From a virus, in IMG/VR virus record IMGVR_UViG_3300036670_000120, positions 1 through 21,140 of that record: a stretch of 21,140 nucleotides of DNA. One strand, written 5' to 3'. The stretch's first letter is position 1, and every line of letters begins with the position of its first letter. The translations under genes were made by a program, and so were the position numbers. Shown piece by piece: positions 9,007 to 15,782 of this stretch. The notes under the pieces are model-generated. The model searched no databases, was not told the origin of the DNA, and saw only the letters and a list, made by a program, of their open reading frames with translations.

Positions 9007-9904
9007 CGTCAGTCAACCACTGGCTCAACACGTCCTCTGCGGCTTTACCAACTTTCGCTGGCTCTGCTTTTTGCTTTGGGCGAATAACCGGCTCGTCTGC
9101 TACATCATCCGCTGGCTCTTCCACTTTAGCTTTCTTCGCTGCTACTGGGCCTTGCGTAAACGCCGCTGGTAATGCAAGTGCATTGTCTTTCTTAGGAGCA
9201 AAGCGCAATTCCAATGCCGCACGGACATCATCAGTTGTACTCTGAGCCTTAGCGACATTCCACTCCTGCTCACTCAATGGGCGAACTGCACGGAACTTCA
9301 ACACTGGCACTGCTTCGCTTGTATCAAAACGAGCTTCGGTAACAACGCCCGTGATTGGGATACCGTGACCGGACAAGAATTTACCGTACGCTTGTAGTGG
9401 CATCTTGTCGCCATCAGGACGACCAAACAAAGACTTAGCAGGAACCGTCAGACGGTACACATTGCCGCCGATGTCGTTTTCCAATGTCACTGCAATACGC
9501 TTGCTGAATCGGCACGCACGCGCTTTACCTTCGCCTGAACCTTCAATGTTTTGCGGGCATGTACCGCAGTTAACACTTTGGCGAGACTCGGCAGCCACTT
9601 CTTCGTTGGGCACGATACCTTCAGAAGACCAGCATGATGGGCGGATGTCCTTGCCTTCTTCATACTTCTCAGCGTAGAACGTACGCTGTGTACCTTTACT
9701 AGTCGCGATAATGACCATAGGCATCGAACGCTCTTCGTTCTGCCCGACTTGTTCACCACCAACCATCATGCGCCATACACCACCTCTAATGGAGATGCTC
9801 TTACCGCCGGAGTTACCGGCAAGTTCGCGGGTCGCCTCATCAGCGACGTTACGGAGGTAGTCAGGGATTACTGAACCGGACTGAAACAGACTAATATTAC
9901 TCAT
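8996..9904 (-). CDS. Zinc-containing ssDNA-binding-like protein
   Basis: A 302-residue protein, probably the phage single-stranded DNA-binding protein. Residues about 35-210 are beta-rich and contain four cysteines, C91, C113, C116 and C131 (CGTCPQN, then ACRF), spaced as one zinc site, recalling the zinc-bearing core of T4 gp32. Residues about 240-290 form a disordered Ala/Lys/Pro/Glu linker, and the C-terminus ends in an acidic LTDDED, the kind of tail SSBs use to contact polymerase and helicase. The start is ATG at 9904, preceded by AAAGGAAATACC. It sits between a small conserved phage gene and an HTH gene in the replication unit. The assignment rests on architecture and context, not on a recognised family signature. 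Confidence 0.65.
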   Translation of the reverse strand: MSNISLFQSGSVIPDYLRNVADEATRELAGNSGGKSISIRGGVWRMMVGGEQVGQNEERSMPMVIIATSKGTQRTFYAEKYEEGKDIRPSCWSSEGIVPNEEVAAESRQSVNCGTCPQNIEGSGEGKARACRFSKRIAVTLENDIGGNVYRLTVPAKSLFGRPDGDKMPLQAYGKFLSGHGIPITGVVTEARFDTSEAVPVLKFRAVRPLSEQEWNVAKAQSTTDDVRAALELRFAPKKDNALALPAAFTQGPVAAKKAKVEEPADDVADEPVIRPKQKAEPAKVGKAAEDVLSQWLTDDED

Positions 9905-9925
9905 GGTATTTCCTTTAAACGAGTT

Positions 9926-10318
9926 TTAATTTGCACGTGAACGAGTGACCGTAACAGCATAACGTGAGACTACGTTAGTACCTTCGGGCAGCAAGTCTGG
10001 GTGCTGGTTTATGAATTCTACGAAAGCGGTTTGGCTGATTCGTCGCTCAAGAAGTTCGGGCATGCCGTGCTCCTTAATAAACTCATACATCCGTCCCCAA
10101 TCGCTAGTGTCATAACGGGTTTTGACCGACCGCTTGAAAGAACCAAACTCGGTCTTCCCGCCATCTTGGCCAGTGTCTTTACATAACTGCAGCAGCTCTT
10201 GTTCTATTACGTCAATCTGCGCTTGCAGCACATCAATTACTTTTTTAGCTTCCACTTCGGCTTCGCGCTTTGCGTCACGAATCTTAATGTAGGCTTTTAT
10301 TAGCTTCGGTACATCCAT
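9926..10318 (-). CDS. Conserved phage protein, coiled-coil N-terminus, near SSB
   Basis: A 130-residue protein, first gene after the strong promoter at 10419-10446. The N-terminal half (residues 5-45, IKIRDAKREAEVEAKKVIDV onward) is a likely coiled coil. The C-terminal half has a recurring phage pattern: GGKTEFGSFKRSVKTRY, a DW pair, LLERRISQTAFVEF, then LPEGTNVVSRYAVTVTR. It resembles small proteins found beside ssDNA-binding genes in many podophages (recognition by eye). No enzymatic motif is visible. AAGGAGAAAATA just before the ATG is a strong ribosome binding site. A role in recombination or replication is plausible from context only. Confidence 0.75.
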   Translation of the reverse strand: MDVPKLIKAYIKIRDAKREAEVEAKKVIDVLQAQIDVIEQELLQLCKDTGQDGGKTEFGSFKRSVKTRYDTSDWGRMYEFIKEHGMPELLERRISQTAFVEFINQHPDLLPEGTNVVSRYAVTVTRSRAN

Positions 10319-10379
10319 TATTTTCTCCTTGTCGGTATGAGCGAGGACTCACATAAAGCAGTGTTTTGAGCAACAAACC

Positions 10380-10398
10380 ATACGGCGCTAACCCGTAT
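10380..10398 (-). other. Small hairpin in the 5' leader
   Basis: ATACGG (10380-10385) and CCGTAT (10393-10398) form a 6-bp stem with a 7-base loop in the roughly 95-base leader between the promoter and the first ATG of the unit. It could protect the mRNA 5' end or bind a regulator. It is short and may be chance. Confidence 0.35.
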
Positions 10399-10418
10399 CT
10401 CCCCCGCCCATGAATCAA

Positions 10419-10446
10419 ATTATACACTGTCAATCCTTTGAGTCAA
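10419..10446 (-). promoter_or_regulatory. Strong sigma70-like promoter for the SSB-primase unit
   Basis: Read on the minus strand, TTGACT (10446-10441) is followed after 16 bases by a perfect TATAAT (10424-10419). The -35 box overlaps the last codon and stop of the upstream SNF2 helicase gene. Predicted transcription starts near 10412, giving a leader of about 95 bases before the ATG at 10318. It would drive genes from 10318 down to 5622 by host RNA polymerase. Confidence 0.75.
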
Positions 10447-11999
10447 GGACTTTCTATTTCTTGTTTGTAAAGTTCAACAAGGTCCAAGTGCATGTCGATC
10501 TTTTGCTCCAACATGACGTACATCCGCTTCTCTACAGGCGACCCTTGCAGGTGGGTGACTGTAACCTTATTCTTCTGTCCTTGGCGGTGTGCACGCGAAT
10601 TTGCTTGCAAATAAATCTCAGTGGAGCTTACTGGACCCCACCACACTACTTGGTCAGCGCGAGTCAACGTGATACCGTGCGCAGTCGCTTGCGGAACCAT
10701 CAACAAAATACGCACGTTGTCTTCGGTTTGAAAGTCTTTAATAATCTCGGCCCGGTTCGGTGCTGACACTCCACCGTGAATCGTCGCAAATGTGTACCCT
10801 GCGGCACGAATCTTATCTTCCACCAATGTCAACGCGTGGCGATACGGTATAAACACCAATACCTTCTGGTCGGTTTGGTCGATCACATCCACCAACGCCT
10901 TGAATCGGTTAGCCACATCAAACTCCACCACGTCCCTATCGTCCGTATACACCGCCCCTTGTGAAATCTGCAGCAGCTTGTTCAGCATCGACGCGGCGTT
11001 CACTGCGGTAATCTCAGCGCCAGCGGCTAGTGCCACCATTTGCTGCTTAATGTTTGTGTAGTACTTGCTTTGCTGCGGAGTCAACGGTACATCTCTAACC
11101 GAGTACAACAGGTCAGGCAGGTCGAGGCACTCTTCCTTGGTAAACCGAATCGCTGGTTGTAAGGCTTTATGTACAACGTCCTTAGCATCCTGCTTTGGCA
11201 CCCACTTGTACTGCGTAATCTTAACCATGACTTGGTCGCGAAACTTTCCATAGAACATCGGCACGGTGCTGGGGTTAACCAGCTTGGCCAGACCATACGC
11301 ATCAAGCGGTGACTGTGAGGCCGGTGTGCCCGTCATAAGCCACAACCTAGTAGTTGGGTCCATCAGAGCCGCAATCGACTTCCAGCGGTCTGTCTGCACG
11401 TTCTTGATGGCGTTGGCTTCGTCCACAATAATCAGATCAAACCCGCCAGCCTTCAGCTCCTTTTCGACTACCTTCACACCGTCAAAGTTGATGATGACAA
11501 ACTCGTAGTCCTTGCTGAGGACGGCCTTGCGTTGCTCCCTACTGCCCTGCGCAATGGCGCATGAGCGGTGCATGACAATCTTGAACAAGTCTGAGCGCCA
11601 CGCGGTATCCATAATAGATACAGGGCAGACAACCAGTACCCGTTTGATTAGCCCTTTGTCCATCAGGTAGTCGGCAGCCCATGCAGCGGCAGCGGTCTTA
11701 CCCGTACCCGCCTCGTTAAACACAAAGCAGCGGGGGTGCGTGGCTAAGAAAACCGCGGTGTCCCTCTGGTGATTGAACGGGGTGTACATACCGGGCCACT
11801 TGTACCGTCCCAGAATGGGATGAGGTACATCTTTGATGCCGAGGTTACGCAGAATCCGCATCTCGTCCAAGTCCCAATGAACCATGACTTTTGATACGCC
11901 ATCGTTCTCGGCAAGGATGTGGCTCTTAGGTATGAGCGCAGTAATTTGTGACGCCTTCCGTGTATTAAACACGAGCGCCCTGTCTTGCAGGATTTCCAT
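10443..11999 (-). CDS. SNF2-family DEAD/H-box helicase
   Basis: A 518-residue superfamily 2 ATPase of the SNF2/RapA type, probably remodelling or branch-migrating DNA during replication or repair. From the ATG at 11999: Q-like TPFNHQRD near 73-80, Walker A NEAGTGKT (95-102), DEAN box IIVDEAN (190-196), motif III LMTGTPAS (221-228), second-domain VLVFIPYRHAL near 380-390, IHGG at 407-410, and motif VI QANSRAHRQGQ (465-475). These span both RecA-like lobes, with no extra domain. The frame extends to a TTG at 12062, but that would include an intrinsic terminator. No purine-rich ribosome binding site precedes the ATG, so the start may be leaderless or depend on coupling. It lies between the polymerase unit and the SSB-primase unit. 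Confidence 0.88.
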   Translation of the reverse strand: MEILQDRALVFNTRKASQITALIPKSHILAENDGVSKVMVHWDLDEMRILRNLGIKDVPHPILGRYKWPGMYTPFNHQRDTAVFLATHPRCFVFNEAGTGKTAAAAWAADYLMDKGLIKRVLVVCPVSIMDTAWRSDLFKIVMHRSCAIAQGSREQRKAVLSKDYEFVIINFDGVKVVEKELKAGGFDLIIVDEANAIKNVQTDRWKSIAALMDPTTRLWLMTGTPASQSPLDAYGLAKLVNPSTVPMFYGKFRDQVMVKITQYKWVPKQDAKDVVHKALQPAIRFTKEECLDLPDLLYSVRDVPLTPQQSKYYTNIKQQMVALAAGAEITAVNAASMLNKLLQISQGAVYTDDRDVVEFDVANRFKALVDVIDQTDQKVLVFIPYRHALTLVEDKIRAAGYTFATIHGGVSAPNRAEIIKDFQTEDNVRILLMVPQATAHGITLTRADQVVWWGPVSSTEIYLQANSRAHRQGQKNKVTVTHLQGSPVEKRMYVMLEQKIDMHLDLVELYKQEIESP

Positions 12000-12023
12000 A
12001 TAACACCAATATAACAAACACAC

Positions 12024-12052
12024 AAAAAGGGCCCGGAAGCGAACTTCCGGGC
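12024..12052 (-). terminator. Intrinsic terminator after the HNH gene
   Basis: On the minus strand, GCCCGGAAG and CTTCCGGGC form a perfect 9-bp GC-rich stem with a 4-base TTCG loop, followed by CC and TTTTT. This is a textbook Rho-independent terminator for the unit that ends with the HNH gene. It lies only 25 bases before the SNF2 ATG. The plus strand lacks a T-tract after the stem. Confidence 0.9.
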
Positions 12053-12103
12053 TAAATTCCAACCAAGGAGAGATTAAATCTTACCCTACCTATCGCCGCA
12101 GCG

Positions 12104-12376
12104 TTAGGATTTTTTAGTTTTGATCGCCCCTGTTTTGGTACGGGGGAAACTCCGATTGACAGTCTTACTTACAGCGCGTAGGTTACTCGCGGCGGTGGAG
12201 CCGCCCTTAGACAACGGCTTCTTATGGTCTACGTCCATGCCGTCTCCCTTGGAGACTCGGCCTTCCTTCGTCAACTGACTGCGGGCAGCGTTTCGCTTAG
12301 CGCGATTCTTCTTCTGGTCCGGTGTGCCTTGGTACTTGTCGTACTCGGCACGGTAGTCTCTTTTAGCATTAGCCAT
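12104..12376 (-). CDS. Small HNH-like endonuclease
   Basis: A 90-residue basic protein with an HNH signature in its second half: GDGMDVDHKKPLSKGGS, then SNLRAVSKTVNRSFPRT. The DVDH pair supplies the first His, followed by the NL and NR positions of the fold. The N-terminus is a basic helix. The start is taken as the ATG at 12376, which overlaps the upstream nuclease gene by 8 bases; a TTG further upstream is less likely. HNH proteins beside phage polymerase genes can be homing enzymes, packaging nucleases or nickases. The small size and tight coupling suggest a resident phage gene more than a recent insertion. It is the last gene before the intrinsic terminator. Confidence 0.8.
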   Translation of the reverse strand: MANAKRDYRAEYDKYQGTPDQKKNRAKRNAARSQLTKEGRVSKGDGMDVDHKKPLSKGGSTAASNLRAVSKTVNRSFPRTKTGAIKTKKS

Positions 12377-13028
12377 GGTTTTCACAAGATTCAACTGGGC
12401 AAAATTTGCACAGCGCGGAGGAGCGAGGATTCCATACCCCGTGCGTCAATGCTGCGTTGATACCGTCCGCTCTGCCTGCCCACTTTGACAGAATCTCAGG
12501 TAGTTCTGCCCTAGTGTACTTGGCTTTAATGACATCGCCAACTACCAGAAACAGCAGGGCTCCCTTGACAACTTGGACTTCAGGGTGGTGCACAAACGTC
12601 ATGGCCGCCATCAATTCCAACTGCCCCTTGTCTGCGTACCTGCTTGACTTCCCGGTCTTGTAATCCACAACAAAAGCGGTCTCCTTAGCATCATCTACCA
12701 ACAGGTAGTCTGGGACACCTCGGAACCACGCATCAGCCGCAAAGAAGTCTGTGGGACGGAAGTTAGCGGTAATCGCCATCTTGCGTTCGCAGTACACAAC
12801 TCCTTCCATATGAGCCAGTGGCTCGGCAAACTTCTGAAACTGCGCGAACTTGGGGGGTATCGCCACGCCGTCCTGCACGTAGTCCTCAAGTGCTTTGTGT
12901 ACGGCAGTACCATACAGAGTAGCATCGGTGTCTTTCGACTTAAACTGTTTGAGAATCCGAACAGTGTGAAACCTGCGAGGACAACCCTCAAAATCTTTAA
13001 TTGAGGAATACGAGTGCACGAGTGCCAT
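12369..13028 (-). CDS. Cas4/RecB-like PD-(D/E)XK exonuclease with Fe-S cluster
   Basis: A 219-residue nuclease of the PD-(D/E)XK superfamily, close in layout to Cas4 and the RecB/AddB nuclease domain, which resect DNA ends. Motifs: GTAVHKALED with His44, RGVPDYLL with Asp107, VVDYKTGK with Asp122 and Lys124, and the QLELMAA helix with Gln136. Cys16 in EGCPRRF, together with Cys207, Cys210 and Cys215 near the C-terminus, matches the four-cysteine 4Fe-4S arrangement of this group. It lies between polymerase and HNH genes, so a role in replication-linked recombination is likely. No cas1 or cas2 is present, so adaptation is not implied. The ATG at 13028 has a weak AGGTCG upstream. Confidence 0.88.
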   Translation of the reverse strand: MALVHSYSSIKDFEGCPRRFHTVRILKQFKSKDTDATLYGTAVHKALEDYVQDGVAIPPKFAQFQKFAEPLAHMEGVVYCERKMAITANFRPTDFFAADAWFRGVPDYLLVDDAKETAFVVDYKTGKSSRYADKGQLELMAAMTFVHHPEVQVVKGALLFLVVGDVIKAKYTRAELPEILSKWAGRADGINAALTHGVWNPRSSALCKFCPVESCENHG

Positions 13029-13067
13029 ATAAACGACCTGTAGTTCTTTGAGTTTTCCAGTATACCG

Positions 13068-14918
13068 TTATCCCCCGTAGCTATCCCCTATCTCTGATTC
13101 ACATCCAAGGGGTAACCCTTTGGCCCAGCTTGGCTGCCATGACATGCACGCCTCAATATACGCCTGTGCTTCTTCTTTCTCATCGCGCTTGGCCAACGCA
13201 ACCACCGAGTCATGTACGGTTAGCGCCACCTTATACCGCTGGGCAACACGCAGCATCTGCTCGGCCACTACACAACGTGCTACTGCTTGCGTAAAGTTTT
13301 CCACGATTTTTCCGCCATATATGTACGTCTTGATACCCTTGGACATATACGTCCACTGGTCGCGTCCTTTCTCTTCGTCAAACGCCTTCGTTAGCCCCGG
13401 GTACTGAATAAACAACCCACTCGGCAACGTCAGTCCTGAGCCCGGCACTGCATTGATAACGCCCGGTACATCGACCTGAAACGTCTGCCCCATGCGTAGT
13501 GCCTCCAACGCCTCGTCCGCTTTGTACCATAACTCTTTTATGCGAAAGTTTGACGCACGGTACGTATCAATCATGCGCTTGGCTTCTTCTAACTCGACCG
13601 TAACCCCCGCCTGCGTCTTCAAGAACGCCTGTAGCTTGTGATGCCCAACACCAAAACCCGCGCCAAGAATAACCACCTTGCCTACCTGCCGCTGCTGCTT
13701 ATCTATCTTCTCCCGTGAGGTGTCGTAGATTGCCTCAGCCATAATTTTGTACACGTCTTCCTTGTTGGCAAACGCCTCAATCAAGTCTTTCTGGCCAGCT
13801 AGCCACGCCAAGGTACGCGCTTCAATCTGAGCCGAGTCGCAGTCAATAACTACATAACCTTCTGGCGCTCTGATCGACTGCTTAATCTTCTTCGCGTTAG
13901 CTCCACGGCTCGGCAGGTTCTGCAGGTTTATCTTGTCCTGACCCGACCAACGTCCTGAGTGCGCACCGTAGTAACGCAATGGGACTGGGAACGCGCCTCG
14001 GGCGGCCATGTCAATAAATCGCTTGGTACGTGTCTCCTCAATGGTGGACTTGTTACCTAAACGTGCGGCAACAAGAGATTGAATACGGTCATCCTCATGC
14101 TCCGTCAACGCCTGAAAATCCTCGTCTGTCTTAGCGAACGCGTATGCTTGCTTGCCTGTGGTCGGGCTGGTTTTCATCGGCGGCTCTACACCGTAGTTCT
14201 CTAGCAGCGTTGCAAACTTCGGGTTGGACATGAGCAACTTCTTAACGTCCTCGTCCTCATCCGCGTTCAGAATTCTACGCACACTATCCAGTAGCAATTC
14301 CTTGCGCGCCAGCACGTCATCGTAGTGGTCGATCAAGTGCTCCTTGTCCAGCACCAAGGCAGGTTCTGTAAACATACGCAGGGTTAAGTCGATGAGCTTT
14401 AGCTCCTTCTTGGGGAACCCCATCTCCATGTAGATGTTGAACAGGCCATACGTCAGCGACACATCATTGCAGCAGTACGAACCGTACCTCGCCAGCTCCT
14501 CCGCAGTGAAGTCGTCGTAGTGTTTACCCAACGCGTTCAGAACCTCGTCGCCTTTTACGCCGATACGAAACCGCTCTGCCTGTTTAGCTAATGAGTGTGA
14601 CCGCTCGTGCGGGTACAAAGCGCGAGACATACCCAATGTGTCAGCCCATGCCATTGGCTTGATGCCGTAACGCCACGCCATGATTGCCCCATCGAACGCT
14701 GTGTTCTGCGCCACTACCATCGCATCAGACCAATCAATACTGGCGAGGTGGGCGGCTACTTCATGCTTGGGGAACCATACTGGCGGCTCGTTGTTAATCT
14801 GTGTCGCTACCCCAATCGTCTCGAACTGGGAAGAGCGTACGTATTCTTCGGTTGTTAGTTTGGTGAGGCTGAACTGTCGGTCGTAGTACGTCTCAAAGTC
14901 AATCGTTATTAGCTTCAT
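13068..14918 (-). CDS. polA: Family A DNA polymerase with 3'-5' exonuclease
   Basis: A 616-residue T7-like replicative polymerase. The exonuclease domain is intact: DFET (D7, E9), QNTAFD (N72, D76) and YCCND (Y148, D152). Polymerase motif A is DCDSAQIEAR with catalytic Asp361. Motif B is RQVGKVVILGAGFG, with R410 and K414 matching Pol I R754 and K758. The position equivalent to Pol I Phe762 (T7 Tyr526) is Leu418, and the Tyr766 equivalent is Phe422. Motif C reads TVHDSV: Asp570 is kept but the usual Glu is Ser571. There is no 5' nuclease domain. The ATG at 14918 overlaps the VRR-NUC gene by 20 bases. Leu at this position is known from virioplankton polymerases and has been linked to slower or temperate replication. 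Confidence 0.93.
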   Translation of the reverse strand: MKLITIDFETYYDRQFSLTKLTTEEYVRSSQFETIGVATQINNEPPVWFPKHEVAAHLASIDWSDAMVVAQNTAFDGAIMAWRYGIKPMAWADTLGMSRALYPHERSHSLAKQAERFRIGVKGDEVLNALGKHYDDFTAEELARYGSYCCNDVSLTYGLFNIYMEMGFPKKELKLIDLTLRMFTEPALVLDKEHLIDHYDDVLARKELLLDSVRRILNADEDEDVKKLLMSNPKFATLLENYGVEPPMKTSPTTGKQAYAFAKTDEDFQALTEHEDDRIQSLVAARLGNKSTIEETRTKRFIDMAARGAFPVPLRYYGAHSGRWSGQDKINLQNLPSRGANAKKIKQSIRAPEGYVVIDCDSAQIEARTLAWLAGQKDLIEAFANKEDVYKIMAEAIYDTSREKIDKQQRQVGKVVILGAGFGVGHHKLQAFLKTQAGVTVELEEAKRMIDTYRASNFRIKELWYKADEALEALRMGQTFQVDVPGVINAVPGSGLTLPSGLFIQYPGLTKAFDEEKGRDQWTYMSKGIKTYIYGGKIVENFTQAVARCVVAEQMLRVAQRYKVALTVHDSVVALAKRDEKEEAQAYIEACMSWQPSWAKGLPLGCESEIGDSYGG

Positions 14919-15249
14919 CTAGAATCTTCTCGTAAGGGTGATAGTTGTGCACAGCGTTATGGATGTCAGCGAGACACGTGTGCAGGTAGTCAAGGTTCTT
15001 CTCGTTAATAACGAGGGCCAAGCCGCCTGCCTTATCAATCTTTCGCAGGCTGAGTACTTGGATGCCTGTTGGTTTGTTGTAGCCAGCTTTCGCCTCGATT
15101 CCAATGAACCGTCCATCAAGGCAGGCGAGTATATCTGGGGTTCCGTTTGCTGCGTACATACCACCGATGTAGTTTACGGCGTATGCGCCAGCGTCTTTAA
15201 GCGCTTTGTGTATCTTCGCTTTTACTTTGGCTTCGGGTGTTGCGGCCAT
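14899..15249 (-). CDS. VRR-NUC domain endonuclease
   Basis: A 116-residue stand-alone VRR-NUC nuclease of the PD-(D/E)XK fold. The core is GTPDILACLDGRFIGIEAKAG, abbreviated here as its first and last elements GTPDI and IEAKAG: Asp39, Glu52 and Lys54 are the metal site and Gln64 follows in TGIQVLSL, then KAGGLALVI. Such phage proteins are often structure-selective, cutting branched DNA. It is the first gene of the polymerase unit and follows a leader with strong folding potential. AAAGGAGAACTC before the ATG is a good ribosome binding site. Its end overlaps the polymerase start by 20 bases, so the two are probably coupled. Confidence 0.88.
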   Translation of the reverse strand: MAATPEAKVKAKIHKALKDAGAYAVNYIGGMYAANGTPDILACLDGRFIGIEAKAGYNKPTGIQVLSLRKIDKAGGLALVINEKNLDYLHTCLADIHNAVHNYHPYEKILDEANND

Positions 15250-15270
15250 GAGTTCTCCTTTGTTAGGGGT

Positions 15271-15381
15271 GGGGGGATATGTAGATTCGGTGCCCCCCTC
15301 ACCGTGTGGAGAATGGAGCTACTTGCAAAGATCACTGTCTATGTGGACAAGTAGCACCCCCAAAACATGTTCGCATCTACA
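15271..15381 (-). promoter_or_regulatory. Candidate structured RNA leader of the polymerase unit
   Basis: The 157-base gap 15250-15406 holds no convincing gene but strong folding potential on the minus-strand transcript. An outer stem pairs 15375-15381 with 15280-15286 (7 bp, TGTAGAT/ATCTACA). It encloses hairpin A (15348-15355 with 15318-15325, 8 bp, 22-base loop) and hairpin B (15300-15304 with 15288-15292, 5 bp). The AGGGGGG loop of hairpin B can pair with CCCCCC at 15276-15271, just after the outer stem, giving a pseudoknot about 10 bases before the ribosome binding site. A second G-run near 15357-15361 could compete. This could be a riboswitch-like or protein-bound translational control element. 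I match it to no known class. Confidence 0.4.
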
Positions 15382-15406
15382 AGGCTTGCATGCGTTGGGC
15401 AGATTT

Positions 15407-15658
15407 TCACCACATAGACTGAACTTCTTCTAACTTTTGCATGTAGTGTTTGGCCTTGCCTGCATCGTCTGTGCCTTCTTTACGTCCGGCGCGCAAGCTG
15501 TACTTAATGATGTTGCCTTTTAGGAAGCCAACGAATTCGTCGTGCGTCAGCACCGCTTCCATAATTGTCCACGGCTGTATCGCCATATCTTTGTAGTGTG
15601 ACCCGCCGTGCTGTATCGCATCCGCAGGGGTTACCTTAGTAGGAATCTTTGTCGTCAT
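15407..15658 (-). CDS. DUF3310 (SaV-like) phage protein
   Basis: An 83-residue protein with the DUF3310 pattern: HGGSHYKDMAIQPW at the N-terminus, FVGFLKGNIIKYSLRAGRK in the middle, then DAGKAKHYMQKLEEV. The family is common in phages, small and helical, often near nucleotide-metabolism or replication genes; its biochemical role is not established. The chosen ATG at 15658 follows CGGAGACAGAAC, a good ribosome binding site. A TTG- or GTG-like start upstream would extend it by 12 residues without support. It overlaps the end of the small coiled-coil gene by 23 bases. Confidence 0.88.
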   Translation of the reverse strand: MTTKIPTKVTPADAIQHGGSHYKDMAIQPWTIMEAVLTHDEFVGFLKGNIIKYSLRAGRKEGTDDAGKAKHYMQKLEEVQSMW

Positions 15659-15782
15659 GTTCTGTCTCCGGGTTGTGTGGGGTGGGTAGCGCAAGTACGC
15701 TCATCAAGGCGCGTCGCAGAATGGCGTTTTCTTCCCGCAACTCCGCTACTAAAAAATCAAGCTCACGTTCTACTTCAGTCAT
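15636..15782 (-). CDS. 48-residue coiled-coil protein
   Basis: A small gene starting with the ATG at 15782, inside the Asp-codon repeat that ends the upstream gene (8-base overlap), and ending 23 bases inside the DUF3310 gene. Residues 2-30 (EVERELDFLVAELREENA and onward) form a good amphipathic coiled coil; the tail is Pro/His/Asp-rich. A longer frame to 15839 would translate the Asp repeat out of frame as Thr-rich sequence and is unlikely. Small coiled-coil products like this are common in phage early regions; the function is unknown. Confidence 0.65.
   Translation of the reverse strand: MTEVERELDFLVAELREENAILRRALMSVLALPTPHNPETEHDDKDSY

Noticed and set aside
10419-10434. TTGACA three bases from TATAAT as the -35 box
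   Set aside because: The spacing is far too short; the TTGACT 16 bases upstream of TATAAT is the workable -35.
12000-12062. TTG-initiated N-terminal extension of the SNF2 protein
   Set aside because: It would translate through the intrinsic terminator and adds an odd Leu/Cys/Tyr-rich segment; the fold starts sensibly at the ATG at 11999.
12369-13028. Cas4-like nuclease as a sign of a CRISPR system
   Set aside because: No cas1, cas2, effector or repeat array is present in the window; the phage replication context explains it.
14938-15354. Plus-strand open frame across the VRR-NUC gene and the leader
   Set aside because: Antisense to a clear nuclease; Cys/Val/Phe-rich translation with no start signal.
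15345-15373. 14-codon open frame with two Cys in the polymerase leader
   Set aside because: No ribosome binding site and it falls in the stems of the proposed RNA structure.
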